From positions 6,696,001 to 6,760,000 of the forward strand of contig NZ_JACYXC010000001.1 in the NCBI RefSeq assembly GCF_016031615.1: 64,000 nt of DNA, written 5' to 3'. Shown here one piece after another: positions 24,402-34,657 of the stretch. The notes beneath the pieces are model-generated. The model ran no database searches, was not told the origin of the DNA, and saw nothing but the letters and a program-made list of their open reading frames with translations. A program made the position numbers and the translations under genes. Position 1 is the stretch's first letter. The number at the start of each line of letters is the position of its first letter. Origin of the DNA: Streptomyces pactum (GTDB lineage Bacteria > Actinomycetota > Actinomycetes > Streptomycetales > Streptomycetaceae).

Positions 24402-24763
24402 GTGATCCCCTGGTTACTCTGTGCTGCCGACCGCTCGTACCTCCCCCACCGGAACCCGGATGACGCGGCGGTTTCCAGCCGTCCTCCAGCCGGGACCCCG
24501 CCGGTCCCGGCCGGTCCGCCGCCCCCCTGACGTCGCCCCCCTGCCGCCGACCCCCCGCCGCCGACCCTCCGGCCGCCGGCCGGGAGCCGGTACGTGCGGA
24601 CACCCGGCGGTGCCTCGACCGGAAACCATGCCCGGGCGGCGCGGTGCGGCCACGGCCCCGGGCATTACCACCGGGGTAATCGACCCCTGACCGCTCCCCG
24701 GGCAGGATCGGGAACACCGGCGGGCAGCCCGCCGGGTCCGGTCCCCGCCCCGAGGAGAGCGCC
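24402..24763. other. intergenic gap with candidate operator
   Basis: No gene. At 24664-24680 lies the inverted repeat ATTACC-ACCGG-GGTAAT, listed separately. Confidence 0.45.
24664..24680. promoter_or_regulatory. inverted repeat ATTACC-N5-GGTAAT
   Basis: A 17-bp palindrome, unusual for its A/T content in this sequence, 84 bp before the SnoaL-like gene. It could be a regulator binding site; no local regulator is paired with it. Confidence 0.4.
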
Positions 24764-25201
24764 ATGTCCGTCACCCCGGCCGCCACCGCCCGTTCCGTCG
24801 CCGAGCACACCCGGGCCGTCGTCCAGGAGTTCCTGGCCGCGCGGCTGGCGGGGGACACCGAGCGGCTCGTCACGCTCTTCGCCGACGAGGTGGACTGGCA
24901 GCTCGCCGAGAACCCCGTCGTCCCGTGGATCCGCCCGCGGTCCACCGCCGCGGAATGCGCCGCGCAGGCCGACGAGCTGATGGCGCACACGGTGCCCGAG
25001 GACTCCCGCGCCCAGGTGGACACCTTCCTGGTGGACGGCCACCACGCCGTCCTGACCGGACACCTGGCGGGCACCGTACGGGCGACGGGGAAGTCCTTCG
25101 AGGGCCCGTTCGCACTCCACCTCACCGTCGAGGACGGCCGGATCACCCGGCACCACCTCTACGAGAACAGCCTGTCGATCGCCGAGGCGTGCACGCCGTA
25201 G
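24764..25201 (+). CDS. SnoaL-like / NTF2-fold protein
   Basis: A 145-aa protein with the SnoaL-like pattern: VVQEFLAARLAGDTERLVTL, then FADEVDWQLAENPVVPWIRP and GKSFEGPFALHLTVEDGRIT, ending HHLYENSLSIAEAC. Such proteins are cyclases, isomerases or ligand-binding proteins; no catalytic Asp/His pair can be named safely. The ATG has GAGGAGAG upstream. It precedes the NRPS by 800 bp and on its own is weak evidence for tailoring. Confidence 0.8.
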   Translation: MSVTPAATARSVAEHTRAVVQEFLAARLAGDTERLVTLFADEVDWQLAENPVVPWIRPRSTAAECAAQADELMAHTVPEDSRAQVDTFLVDGHHAVLTGHLAGTVRATGKSFEGPFALHLTVEDGRITRHHLYENSLSIAEACTP

Positions 25202-25981
25202 CGGCGTGCCGGGGAGTCCCCGGCGGTGATCGGTCCCACGCTGCACGGGGGCGCCCCTGACGAACGGGGGGGCGCCCAGATGCGCCAGGCGCCCCAGAAA
25301 AGTGCGGGGGCACCCCCGGCGAGCCGGTGCGGGAAGCCCCCGGAACGCGCGGGAGCGCCCCGCGCCCCGGGCGACTCCCACCCCGGCAGGCGGTCCGCGC
25401 GGTGACTCGGAGACCGGCCCCGCGCCCCCGTCCCGGCGCCCCCGCACCACGCCCGCCGGCGACCGCCGCACTTCGTCCCGGCGCCCCACACCACCATGCA
25501 TCCTCGCCACGCCGCCACCGACCCGCACCACGCATCCTCGCCGCACCCCGAAGCCCCGCACCCCGAAGCCCCGCACCCCCGAAGCCCCGCACCCCCTAAG
25601 CCCCGCGCCCCGAAGCCCCGCGCCCCCCAAGACCCTCACCCCGAAGCCCCGCTCCCACGGACCCCGGCACGCCCCCGGAAACCCGCGCCGGCACCCGCCC
25701 GGCGGCGCGTCGCCACCGGGCCGATCGGGCCCCCCGCCGCGCGGGACCGCCGCCCCCGGCTCCACCGGGACCCCACCCGCCCCGGGCGGTGTACCGCGCG
25801 ATCGGCCGGCGGACCGTCACCGGTCGCGGGCCCGGCCCCGCATGTGGCGGCGGTGCGGGCGGAGGGCGCGCGACGGGCGCACACCGGGGTGGTGCGCGGA
25901 GGGCGGCCGGGGAACGGCGGCACCCGGACGAGTGATCTGATCCGGCGTCCGGCGCGGGCATGCCTCCAAGGAGAGGCGTCC
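25202..25981. repeat. gap with tandem CCCGAAGCCCCGCA repeats
   Basis: No gene. From 25540 to 25670 a 14-16-nt unit (CCCGAAGCCCCGCA) is repeated about eight times with drift. Such tracts often vary in copy number. A hairpin listed separately follows the SnoaL gene. The right end carries the NRPS ribosome site. Confidence 0.6.
25208..25224. terminator. hairpin after the SnoaL-like gene
   Basis: GCCGGGG, loop AGT, CCCCGGC, 7 nt after the stop codon. Confidence 0.5.
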
Positions 25982-26013
25982 GTGACCACAGCGGGCCGGA
26001 GAGGGGGGCGAGG

Positions 26014-29000
26014 GTGTCGTTGTCAGAGGTATCCGGCGGACGACTGCCGGCGACGACCGCGCAGCGCGAGGTGTGGCTGTCCCAGCAACTGGACCCGCGG
26101 TCCCCGGCCCACCGGATCGGCGAGTACCTGGAGATCACCGGCCCCGTCGACCCGGCGCATTTCGAGGCGGCGCTACGGCAGACCGTCGAGGAGGCCGAAC
26201 CGGTCCGCGTCCGGTTCCACGAGGAGGCCGGCGAGATCCGGCAGAGCGTCGAGCCGGCCGGGCACTGGCCCTTCCCGGTGCTGGACGTCAGCGGGGAGGA
26301 CGACCCGTACGCGGCCGCCGAGGCGTGGATGCGCGCCGACCTGAACCGCCCGATGGACATCACGCGCGAGCGCCTGTTCTGCCACGCACTCTTCCGGCTG
26401 GGCCCGGAGCGGTTCATCTGGTACCAGGGCTACCACCACATCATGCTGGACGGGTTCGGATTCGCCCTCGTCGCCCGGCGGGTGGCCGAGCTGTACACCG
26501 CCCGCGTCACCGGACGGCCCGCCCCCGCCTGCCCGTTCGGCCCGCTGCGCTCCCTGGTGGACGCCGACCTGGCGTACCGCGCCTCCGCGGCCTTCGCCGC
26601 CGACCGGAGGTACTGGACGGACCGGATGGCCGACCGGCCGGAGCCCGCCCGGCTCGCCGGCCGCCCGCCCGGGCCACCGGCCGGACGGCTGCGGCACACC
26701 GCGGCCCTGCCACCGGCCCTGGTGGCGGAGGCGCGGGCGGCGGCACACCGGTCCGGCGTCCGCATGTCCGCCGTGGTGATCGCCGCCGCGGCCGGCTGTC
26801 TGCACCGGCTGACCGGGGCCCAGGACATCGTGCTGGGGCTGCCGGTGCACGCCCGCACCGACGCCGCGCTGCGCGGGGTGCCGGGCATGGTGGCCAACGT
26901 GCTGCCGCTCCGTCTGGAGGTGAGCGCGCCGGCCCGCATCGGCGACCTGGTCCGCCAGGCAAACGGACAGGTGCACCGGGCACTCCGTCACCAGCGCTAC
27001 CGCGGCGAGGACCTGGCCCGCGACCTGGGCGTGCCGGGCGGGTGGGGCCGACTGGTGGGGCCGCTGGTCAACGTCATGGCCTTCGACTACGACCTGCGTT
27101 TCGCCGGACACCGCGCCGTCGCGCACAACCTGTCCCCGGGCTTCGTCGAGGACCTCTCCATCAGCCTGTACGACCGGTCCGACGGCGGGGAGGTACGGCT
27201 GACCCTCGACGCGAACCCCGCGCTGTACGACGCGGCGGAGCTGGCCGCCCACCACCGGCGCCTGACCGGCATGCTGGAAGCGGTGGCGGCCGGCCCGGAC
27301 CGGCCGGTGGGCGCCGTCGACCTGCTCACCCCCGGCGAGCGCCACCAGCTGCTGACCGGCTGGAACCCGCCGCCGCCCGACCTCCCGCAGGACACCCTGC
27401 CGCGCCGGTTCGAGGCCCAGGCGGCCCGTACCCCGGAGGCCACCGCGGTGGTGGACGACGGCACCCGGCTGACCTACCGGGAACTGGACGCGGCGGCCAA
27501 CCGCCTGGCCCGCCTGCTGATCACCCGCGGCGCGGGGCCGGAACGCCTGGTGGCGCTGGCCCTGCCGCGGTGCGGACACCTGGTCGTCGCGGTGCTGGCC
27601 GTGCTCAAGACCGGGGCCGCCTACCTGCCGCTCGACCCGGACCAGCCGGCCGAACGGCTCGCCCTCATGCTGCGCGACGCCACCCCCGCCCTGGTCGTCA
27701 CCACCGCCCGGACCGGCGCCGCACTGCCCGGGGACGCCCCGGACCGCCTGGTCCTGGACGATCCCGGTACCTCCCGGGCGCTGGCCGGCTGCCCGGCGAC
27801 GGCCCCCACCGACGCCGACCGCCTCCATCCGCTCCGGCCGGCCCACCCCGCGTACGTGATCTACACCTCCGGCTCCACCGGCAGGCCCAAGGGCGTGGTC
27901 GTCACCCACCACAACGCCGTGCGGCTGTTCCAGGTCACCACGGAGAGGTTCGGGTTCGGCCCCCGCGACGTGTGGACCCTCTTCCACTCCTTCGCCTTCG
28001 ACTTCTCGGTGTGGGAGCTGTGGGGGCCGCTGCTGCACGGCGGCCGGCTGGTCGTGGTGCCCTACGAGGTGAGCCGGTCCCCGGTGGACTTCCTGCGGCT
28101 GCTGGCCGACGAACGCGTCACCGTCCTCAGCCAGACCCCGTCCGCCTTCTCCGCCCTGGCCCGGGCCGACCGCGAACACCCCGACCTCGGCGGGCGGCTG
28201 ACCCTGCGCACCGTGGTCTTCGGCGGCGAGGCGCTGGAGCCCGGCAGCCTGGACGACTGGTACGAGCGCCACCCCGGCCCCACCCCGGTGCTGGTCAACA
28301 TGTACGGCATCACCGAGACCACCGTGCACGCCACCCACACCACGAACACCGGGCCCATCGTGCCCACCACCGGCACCGGGCCGGGCGGGCGCACCACGGC
28401 CGGCGGGACGGGCAGCCCTATCGGCACGCCACTGGCGGACCTGCGCGGATACGTCCTGGACGGCGGGCTGCAACCGGTACCGGTGGGCGTGGCGGGCGAA
28501 CTCTACGTGGCCGGCGGCGGCGTGACCCGCGGCTACCTGGGCCGGCCGGGACTCACCGCCCAGCGGTACGTCGCCGCCCCCTACGGGCCCGCCGGCGAGC
28601 GGATGTACCGTACCGGCGACGTGGTGCGCCGGCGCCCCGACGGACAGCTGGAGTTCCTGGGACGGGCCGACACCCAGGTGAAGATCCGCGGGTTCCGCGT
28701 CGAACCGGGCGAGGTGGAGGCGGCCCTGGCCACCCACCCGGACCTCTCCCACGCCGCCGTGGTCGCCCGCCCGGCCCCCACCGGCGGACTGCGCCTGGTC
28801 GCCTACGTGGTGCCGGCCGGCGGGACGGCGACGATCGACCCGGCCCAGGTGCGGGCCTTCACCGCCCGGCTCCTGCCGGCCTACATGGTGCCCGCGGCGG
28901 TCGTCACCCTCCCCGCGCTGCCGCTGACCGTCAACGGGAAACTCGACCACCGTGCGCTCCCCGACCCCGCGCCCGCGCCCGCCACGGCCTCCCGCGGGCC

Positions 29001-29805
29001 GCGCAACGCCGTCGAAGAGGTGCTGTGCACGCTGTTCGCCCAGGTCCTCGGCCTGCCCGCGGTGGGCATCGACGAGAACTTCTTCGACCTCGGCGGACAC
29101 TCCCTGCTCGCCACCCGGCTGGCCGCGCGGGTCCGCACGGCGCTCGGCCGCGAGCTGCGGCTGAGCACCCTCTTCGAGGCACCGACGGTGGCGGGCCTGG
29201 CCCGGGTCGTGGAGGGAGCGGGCGCGGCGCGCCCGGCGCTGGAGCCGGTACCCCGGCCCGACCGCCTCCCGCTGTCCTTCGCCCAGCGCCGGCTGTGGTT
29301 CCTGTACCACCTCGACGGCCCGTCCCCCACCTACAACATCCCGCTCGCGGTCCGCCTGACCGGACGCCTGGACCGGGAGGCGCTCCAGGCGGCGCTGGTG
29401 GACGTGGTGGACCGCCACCAGGCCCTGCGGACGGTGTTCCCCGACACCGACGGCACGCCGTACCAGCAGGTGCTCACCCCGCGGGAGGCCCGCCCGGCCC
29501 TGGACCTGCGCGTGACCCCCGTGGAGGAGTGTGGGTTGGGGGCGGCGGTGTCGGTGGTGGCGCGGGGTGTGTTCGATCTGTCGTGGCAGGTGCCGGTGCG
29601 GGCGCATCTGTTCGTGGTGGGTCCGTCGGAGCATGTGTTGGTGTTGGTGGTGCATCACATTGCTGCGGATGGGTGGTCGTTGGAGGTGTTGGGGGAGGAT
29701 TTGGGGTGTGCGTACACGGCGCGGTGTGGGGGCGTGTGCCGGGGTGGGTGCCGTTGGGTGTGCAGTACGCGGATTATGCGGTGTGGCAGCGGCGGGTGCT
29801 GGTGA
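26014..29805 (+). CDS. NRPS segment 1: C-A(Thr)-T and first half of C2
   Basis: The first frame segment. The condensation domain begins LPATTAQREVWLSQQLDPRS and has HHIMLDG at about 26434. The adenylation domain has YIYTSGSTGRPKG (A3) and FDFSVWELWGP (A4, about 27997). By alignment with GrsA its pocket reads D-F-W-S-V-G-M-V-H-K, close to the known Thr code DFWNIGMVHK. The carrier domain carries LGGHSLL at about 29092, with the phosphopantetheine Ser. The second condensation domain (LSFAQRRLWFLYHLDGPSPT, an LCL type, with HHIAADG) is cut by a frame break at a five-G run (29728-29732). The GTG at 26014 is used here; a GTG at 25982 with a strong AAGGAGA site is one base out of frame. Confidence 0.85.
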   Translation: MSLSEVSGGRLPATTAQREVWLSQQLDPRSPAHRIGEYLEITGPVDPAHFEAALRQTVEEAEPVRVRFHEEAGEIRQSVEPAGHWPFPVLDVSGEDDPYAAAEAWMRADLNRPMDITRERLFCHALFRLGPERFIWYQGYHHIMLDGFGFALVARRVAELYTARVTGRPAPACPFGPLRSLVDADLAYRASAAFAADRRYWTDRMADRPEPARLAGRPPGPPAGRLRHTAALPPALVAEARAAAHRSGVRMSAVVIAAAAGCLHRLTGAQDIVLGLPVHARTDAALRGVPGMVANVLPLRLEVSAPARIGDLVRQANGQVHRALRHQRYRGEDLARDLGVPGGWGRLVGPLVNVMAFDYDLRFAGHRAVAHNLSPGFVEDLSISLYDRSDGGEVRLTLDANPALYDAAELAAHHRRLTGMLEAVAAGPDRPVGAVDLLTPGERHQLLTGWNPPPPDLPQDTLPRRFEAQAARTPEATAVVDDGTRLTYRELDAAANRLARLLITRGAGPERLVALALPRCGHLVVAVLAVLKTGAAYLPLDPDQPAERLALMLRDATPALVVTTARTGAALPGDAPDRLVLDDPGTSRALAGCPATAPTDADRLHPLRPAHPAYVIYTSGSTGRPKGVVVTHHNAVRLFQVTTERFGFGPRDVWTLFHSFAFDFSVWELWGPLLHGGRLVVVPYEVSRSPVDFLRLLADERVTVLSQTPSAFSALARADREHPDLGGRLTLRTVVFGGEALEPGSLDDWYERHPGPTPVLVNMYGITETTVHATHTTNTGPIVPTTGTGPGGRTTAGGTGSPIGTPLADLRGYVLDGGLQPVPVGVAGELYVAGGGVTRGYLGRPGLTAQRYVAAPYGPAGERMYRTGDVVRRRPDGQLEFLGRADTQVKIRGFRVEPGEVEAALATHPDLSHAAVVARPAPTGGLRLVAYVVPAGGTATIDPAQVRAFTARLLPAYMVPAAVVTLPALPLTVNGKLDHRALPDPAPAPATASRGPRNAVEEVLCTLFAQVLGLPAVGIDENFFDLGGHSLLATRLAARVRTALGRELRLSTLFEAPTVAGLARVVEGAGAARPALEPVPRPDRLPLSFAQRRLWFLYHLDGPSPTYNIPLAVRLTGRLDREALQAALVDVVDRHQALRTVFPDTDGTPYQQVLTPREARPALDLRVTPVEECGLGAAVSVVARGVFDLSWQVPVRAHLFVVGPSEHVLVLVVHHIAADGWSLEVLGEDLGCAYTARCGGVCRGGCRWVCSTRIMRCGSGGCW

Positions 29806-30194
29806 GGTGTCGGATGAGGGGAGTGTGCTGGCGGTTCAGTTGGGCTATTGGCGTGGGGTGTTGGCGGGGTTGCCGGAGCGGGTGTCGTTGCCGGTGGATC
29901 GTCCGCGTCCGGTGGTGGCGTCGCGTCGTGGTGATGTGTGGGTGTTCCGGTGGGATGGTGAGTTGCATGCGGGGTTGGTGGGGGTTGGGGCGGGTGTGTG
30001 GTGCGAGTGTGTTGATGGTGGTGCAGGCGGGGTTGGCGGCGTTGTTGAGCCGGTTGGGTGCGGGGTCGGACATTCCGATCGGTACGCCGGTTGCGGGGCG
30101 GACGGATGAGGCGTTGGAGAGGTTGGTGGGGTTCTTCGTCAACACTCTGGTCCTGCGGGTGGACACCTCCGGCAACCCCACCTTCCGGGAGCTC
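29524..30194 (+). repeat. duplicated tract a, copy 1 (NRPS C2)
   Basis: Nearly identical to 32695-33366. I see one substitution (GGGCTATTGG against GGGTTATTGG) and three one-base G-run differences. Codons here favour TTG, GAT, CAT and GGG, unlike the rest of the gene. Confidence 0.85.
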
Positions 30195-30834
30195 GTCGCA
30201 CACGTCCGCCGGCAGAGCCTGGACGCCTACGCCCACCAGGACGTGCCGTTCGAGCACCTCGTCGACGAACTGCGCCCCTCCCGGTCCCTCGCCCACCACC
30301 CCCTGTTCCAGATCCTGCTGGCGTGGCAGGACGCCCCGGTGGCACCCCTGGCGCTCCCCGGGCTGCGGGCGCGCACCGAATTCGTGCACACCGGGACCGC
30401 CCGGATGGACCTGTCGGTCTCCCTCACCGCACACCACGCCACGGACCGCACCGCGGACGGCGTCGAGGGAATCGTGGAGTTCAGCACCGACCTCTTCGAC
30501 CGGGGGACGGTGCGGGGGTTGGTGGAGCGGTGGGAGCGGTTGTTGCGGGCGGTGGTGGCTGATCCGGGGATGCGGATCGGGGCGGTGGAGCTGCTGGGTG
30601 CGGAGGAGCGGCGGCGGTTGTTGTCGGGCTGGAACGACACGGTGCGGGAGGTGCCGGAGGAGACGCTGCCGCGGTTGTTCGCGGCTCAGGTGGCACGGAC
30701 GCCGGGGGCGACGGCGGTGGTCTGTGGTGAGGAGCGGCTGACCTACGCGGAGCTGGACGCCGCGGCCACGGAACTGGCGCTCCGGCTGAGGCAGCTCGGG
30801 GTGGGGGGCGGACGCGGGGGGCGGAGTGCGGGGT
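29733..30834 (+). pseudogene. NRPS segment 2: second half of C2 and start of A2, multiply frameshifted
   Basis: Continues the second condensation domain: WVPLGVQYADYAVWQRRVL, then GEVSDEGSVLAVQLGYWRGV and LAALLSRLGAGSDIPIGTPV, and ends in the start of the second adenylation domain (EERLTYAELDAAATELAL). It needs three frame changes (at 29801, 29980 and 30835), each in a G run. In the matching text at 32.9-33.2 kb the first three runs each differ by one G and the frame stays open. It is therefore probably one working domain disturbed by miscalled G runs; if the sequence is right, it is dead. Confidence 0.65.
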
Positions 30835-33800
30835 GGGGGTGTTGGTGGAGCGTTCGGTGGAGTTGGTCGTTGCGGTGCTGGCGGTGGTCAAGGCCGGCGG
30901 GGTGTACGTGCCGCTGGATCCCCGCTTCCCCGCCGCGCGGATGCGGCTGATGCTGGAGGAGACCGGCACGACGGTCCTGCTGGCCGGGGAGGAAACCCGG
31001 ACGGGCGACTGGGCCCGGAACCTCCACGTGGTCCGCGTCGAGGGCACACGTTCCCCCGTCGTGCCGGACCCGGGCCGTCCGGAGCCGGTGGTGGATCCGG
31101 ACCGGTTGGCGTATGTGATGTATACGTCGGGTTCGACGGGGGCGCCCAAGGGTGTGGCGGTCTCCCACCGTGCGGTGGTGGCGCTGGCGTCGGACGTGCG
31201 GTGGCGGGGCGGGGCGCACCGTCGGGTGCTGCTGCATTCGCCGTCGGCGTTCGACGCCTCCACCTATGAGATGTGGGTGCCGCTGCTGTCCGGCGGGCAG
31301 GTGGTGGTGGCTCCGGCGGAGCTGGGCCCGGAGGAACTGGCGCGTGTGGTGGCCGGACACGGGGTGACCTCGCTCTTCCTGACCACCGCCCTGTTCGATC
31401 TCGTCGCCGACCAGCACCCGGGGGCGTTGGCGGGGGTGCGGGAGGTGTGGACCGGGGGTGAGGCGGCGTCGGTGTCGTCGTTCGAGCGGGTGCGGTCGGT
31501 GTGTCCGGACACGGTGATGGTGCATGTGTACGGGCCGACGGAGACCACCACGTTCGCCACCTGTCAGCGGGTGGTGGGGCCGGTGGCCGGTGGTGTGCCG
31601 ATCGGTGGGCCGATGGACAACACGCGGGTGTATGTGTTGGACGGGTGGTTGCGGCCGGTGCCGGTGGGTGTGGTGGGGGAGTTGTATGTGGCCGGTGCCG
31701 GGGTGGCGCGCGGCTATCTGGGCCGGCCGGGGGTGACGGCGCAGCGGTTCGTGGCCGATCCGTACGGTCCCGCGGGTGAGCGGATGTATCGCACGGGGGA
31801 CACCGTGCGCTGGAATTCCGATGGTCGGTTGGTGTTCGTGGGGCGGGTTGATGAGCAGGTGAAGGTCCGGGGGTTCCGGATCGAGCCGGGGGAGATCGTG
31901 TCGGTGCTCACCGGGCATCCGACGGTGGCGCAGGCGGCGGTGGTGGTGCGGGAGGACCGTCCCGGTGACCGGCGGCTGACCGCCTATCTCGTCCCGGCCG
32001 CGGGTGCGGTGGTCGATGTGACGGAGGTGCGTACGGATCTGGCGCGGCGGTTGCCGTCCTACATGGTCCCGGCCGCGCTCGTCACCCTCGATGCCCTGCC
32101 GGTCACGTCCAACGGGAAGCTGGACCGTGATGCCCTGCCGGCCCCGGACCGTGCCACGGCCACCGTCTCACGCCCGCCCCGCACCCCGGCCGAGACGGTT
32201 CTGTGCACCCTCTTCGCCCAGGCCCTGGACCTCCCCGAAGTCGGCGCCGACGACAACTTCTTCGAACTCGGCGGGCACTCCCTGCTGGCCACCCGGCTGA
32301 TGGCCCGGGTGCGCGCGGCGCTCGGCGCGGAACTGCCGGTACGGGCCCTCTTCCAGGCGCCCACCGTGGCCGGCCTGGCCCGGCTGGTGGACGAGGCCGG
32401 TGCGGCGCGCCCCGCGCTGGAGCCGGTGCGCCGCCCCGACCCTCTTCCGCTGTCCTTCGCCCAGCGTCGGCTGTGGTTCCTGCACCGCATGGAGGGCCCG
32501 TCCCCCACCTACAACATCCCGCTCGCGGTGCGCCTGACCGGGCGACTCGACCAGCAGGCGCTCCGGGACGCGCTCGGGGACGTGGTCGAGCGGCACGAGG
32601 CGCTGCGTACGGTCTTCCCCGAGACGGGCGGGGTGCCCCGCCAGTACATCCTGCCGGCCGCGGCCGCCCGGCCGGAGCTGGAGGTGCACACCGTCGAGGA
32701 GTGTGGGTTGGGGGCGGCGGTGTCGGTGGTGGCGCGGGGTGTGTTCGATCTGTCGTGGCAGGTGCCGGTGCGGGCGCATCTGTTCGTGGTGGGTCCGTCG
32801 GAGCATGTGTTGGTGTTGGTGGTGCATCACATTGCTGCGGATGGGTGGTCGTTGGAGGTGTTGGGGGAGGATTTGGGGTGTGCGTACACGGCGCGGTGTG
32901 GGGGGCGTGTGCCGGGGTGGGTGCCGTTGGGTGTGCAGTACGCGGATTATGCGGTGTGGCAGCGGCGGGTGCTGGGTGAGGTGTCGGATGAGGGGAGTGT
33001 GCTGGCGGTTCAGTTGGGTTATTGGCGTGGGGTGTTGGCGGGGTTGCCGGAGCGGGTGTCGTTGCCGGTGGATCGTCCGCGTCCGGTGGTGGCGTCGCGT
33101 CGTGGTGATGTGTGGGTGTTCCGGTGGGATGGTGAGTTGCATGCGGGGTTGGTGGGGTTGGGGCGGGTGTGTGGTGCGAGTGTGTTGATGGTGGTGCAGG
33201 CGGGGTTGGCGGCGTTGTTGAGCCGGTTGGGTGCGGGGTCGGACATTCCGATCGGTACGCCGGTTGCGGGGCGGACGGATGAGGCGTTGGAGAGGTTGGT
33301 GGGGTTCTTCGTCAACACTCTGGTCCTGCGGGTGGACACCTCCGGCAACCCCACCTTCCGGGAGCTGGTGTCCCAGGTGCGGGAACGGAGCCTGGACGCC
33401 TATGCCCACCAGGACGTTCCCTTCGAGTACCTCGTCGACGAACTGCGCCCCTCCCGCTCGCTCTCCCACCATCCGCTGTTCCAGGTGATGCTCGCCTGGC
33501 AGAACACACCGGTCGCCGACCTGGAACTGCCCGGACTCCGGGCGCGCACCGAATTCGTGCACACCGGGACCGCCCGTACCGACCTCGCCTTCTCCCTGGT
33601 CGAACGCCGCACCCCGAGCCGGACGCCGGACGGCGTCGAGGGAATCGTGGAGTTCAGCACCGACCTCTTCGACCGGGGGACGGTGCGGGGGTTGGTGGAG
33701 CGGTGGGAGCGGTTGTTGCGGGCGGTGGTGGCCGATCCGGGGGTGCGGATCGGCGCGGTGGAGCTGCTGGGTGCGGAGGAGCGGCGGCGGTTGCTGTCCG

Positions 33801-33990
33801 GCTGGAACGACACGGTGCGGGAGGTGCCGGAGGAGACGCTGCCGCGGTTGTTCGCGGCTCAGGTGGCACGGACGCCGGGGGCGACGGCGGTGGTCTGTGG
33901 TGAGGAGCGGCTGACCTACGCGGAGCTGGACGCCGCGGCCACCGGGCTGGCGGTCCGGCTGAGGCAGCTGGGCGTGGGCGTCGGCGGAGA
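30833..33990 (+). CDS. NRPS segment 3: A2-T-C3 and start of A3
   Basis: The second adenylation domain runs from VLVERSVELVVAVLAVVKAG. Core motifs are YVMYTSGSTGAPKG, FDASTYEMWVPLLSGG, YGPTETTTFATC and VPIGGPMDNT. The pocket reads D-A-Y-F-W-G-V-T-F-K by eye, nearest to the Ile code DAFFYGITFK, so a branched aliphatic residue is my guess. The carrier domain has LGGHSLL at about 32270. An intact LCL condensation domain follows (LSFAQRRLWFLHRMEGPSPT, HHIAADG at about 32826). The frame then fails inside the third adenylation domain, in the tract after LRQLGVG. This is the only copy of the condensation domain without frame breaks. Confidence 0.8.
31414..32260 (+). repeat. duplicated tract b, copy 1 (NRPS A2 end and T2)
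   Basis: Highly similar to about 34643-35500; only scattered substitutions and the two G-run differences. It starts at the core before the TGGEAASVSSFERV motif and ends in the carrier domain, just before LGGHS in this copy and LGGDS in the other. Confidence 0.8.
32695..33366 (+). repeat. duplicated tract a, copy 2 (NRPS C3)
   Basis: The other copy of tract a, about 3.17 kb downstream. The frame is open throughout. Confidence 0.85.
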
Positions 33991-34045
33991 CCGGGGTCCG
34001 GGTCGTCCGGGTGCGGACCGACGTGCGGACGCCGACCGGGGTAGG

Positions 34046-34657
34046 GGGGCGGAGTGCGGGGTGGGGGGTGTTGGTGGAGCGTTCGGTGGAGTTGGTCGTT
34101 GCGGTGCTGGCGGTGGTCAAGGCCGGTGGGGTGTACGTGCCGCTGGATCCCCGTTTCCCCGCCGCGCGGATGCGGCTGATGCTGGAGGAGACCGGCGCGA
34201 CGGTGCTGCTGGTCGGCCGGAGGACAGAGGCGGAGGCCCGGCAATGGGCCGGGGACCTGCACGTGCTGACCGTGGACTCCGAGCCCACGCCGTCCGGGGA
34301 GCACCCGGAGCCGGTGGTGGATCCGGACCGGTTGGCGTATGTGATGTATACGTCGGGTTCGACGGGGGCGCCCAAGGGGGTGGCGGTCACGCACCGTGCG
34401 GTGGTGGCGCTGGCGTCGGATGAGCGGTGGCGGGGCGGGGCGCACCGTCGGGTGCTGCTGCATTCGCCGTCGGCGTTCGACGCCTCCACCTATGAGATGT
34501 GGGTACCGCTGCTGTCCGGCGGACAGGTGGTGGTGGCCCCGGCGGAGCTGGATCCCCGGGCTCTGGAAGACACCGTGGCCGAGCACGGGGTCACCGCGCT
34601 GTTCCTGACCACCGCTCTGTTCGACCTGGTGGCGCACGATCGGCCGGGGGCGTTGGC
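34046..34657 (+). pseudogene. NRPS segment 4: middle of A3, frameshifted at both ends
   Basis: Holds VLVERSVELVVAVLAVVKAG, YVMYTSGSTGAPKG and FDASTYEMWVPLLSGG of the third adenylation domain. At its right end two six-G runs (34658-34663 and 34681-34686) replace the five-G runs found in the paralogous domain at 31432 and 31454, giving +2 in all. Downstream sequence is in perfect register with segment 5 once this is allowed for. Confidence 0.65.

Noticed and set aside
26173..29658. 1,161-codon minus-strand frame opposite NRPS module 1
   Set aside because: Same reason: mirror of a high-GC coding sequence, with no domain pattern.
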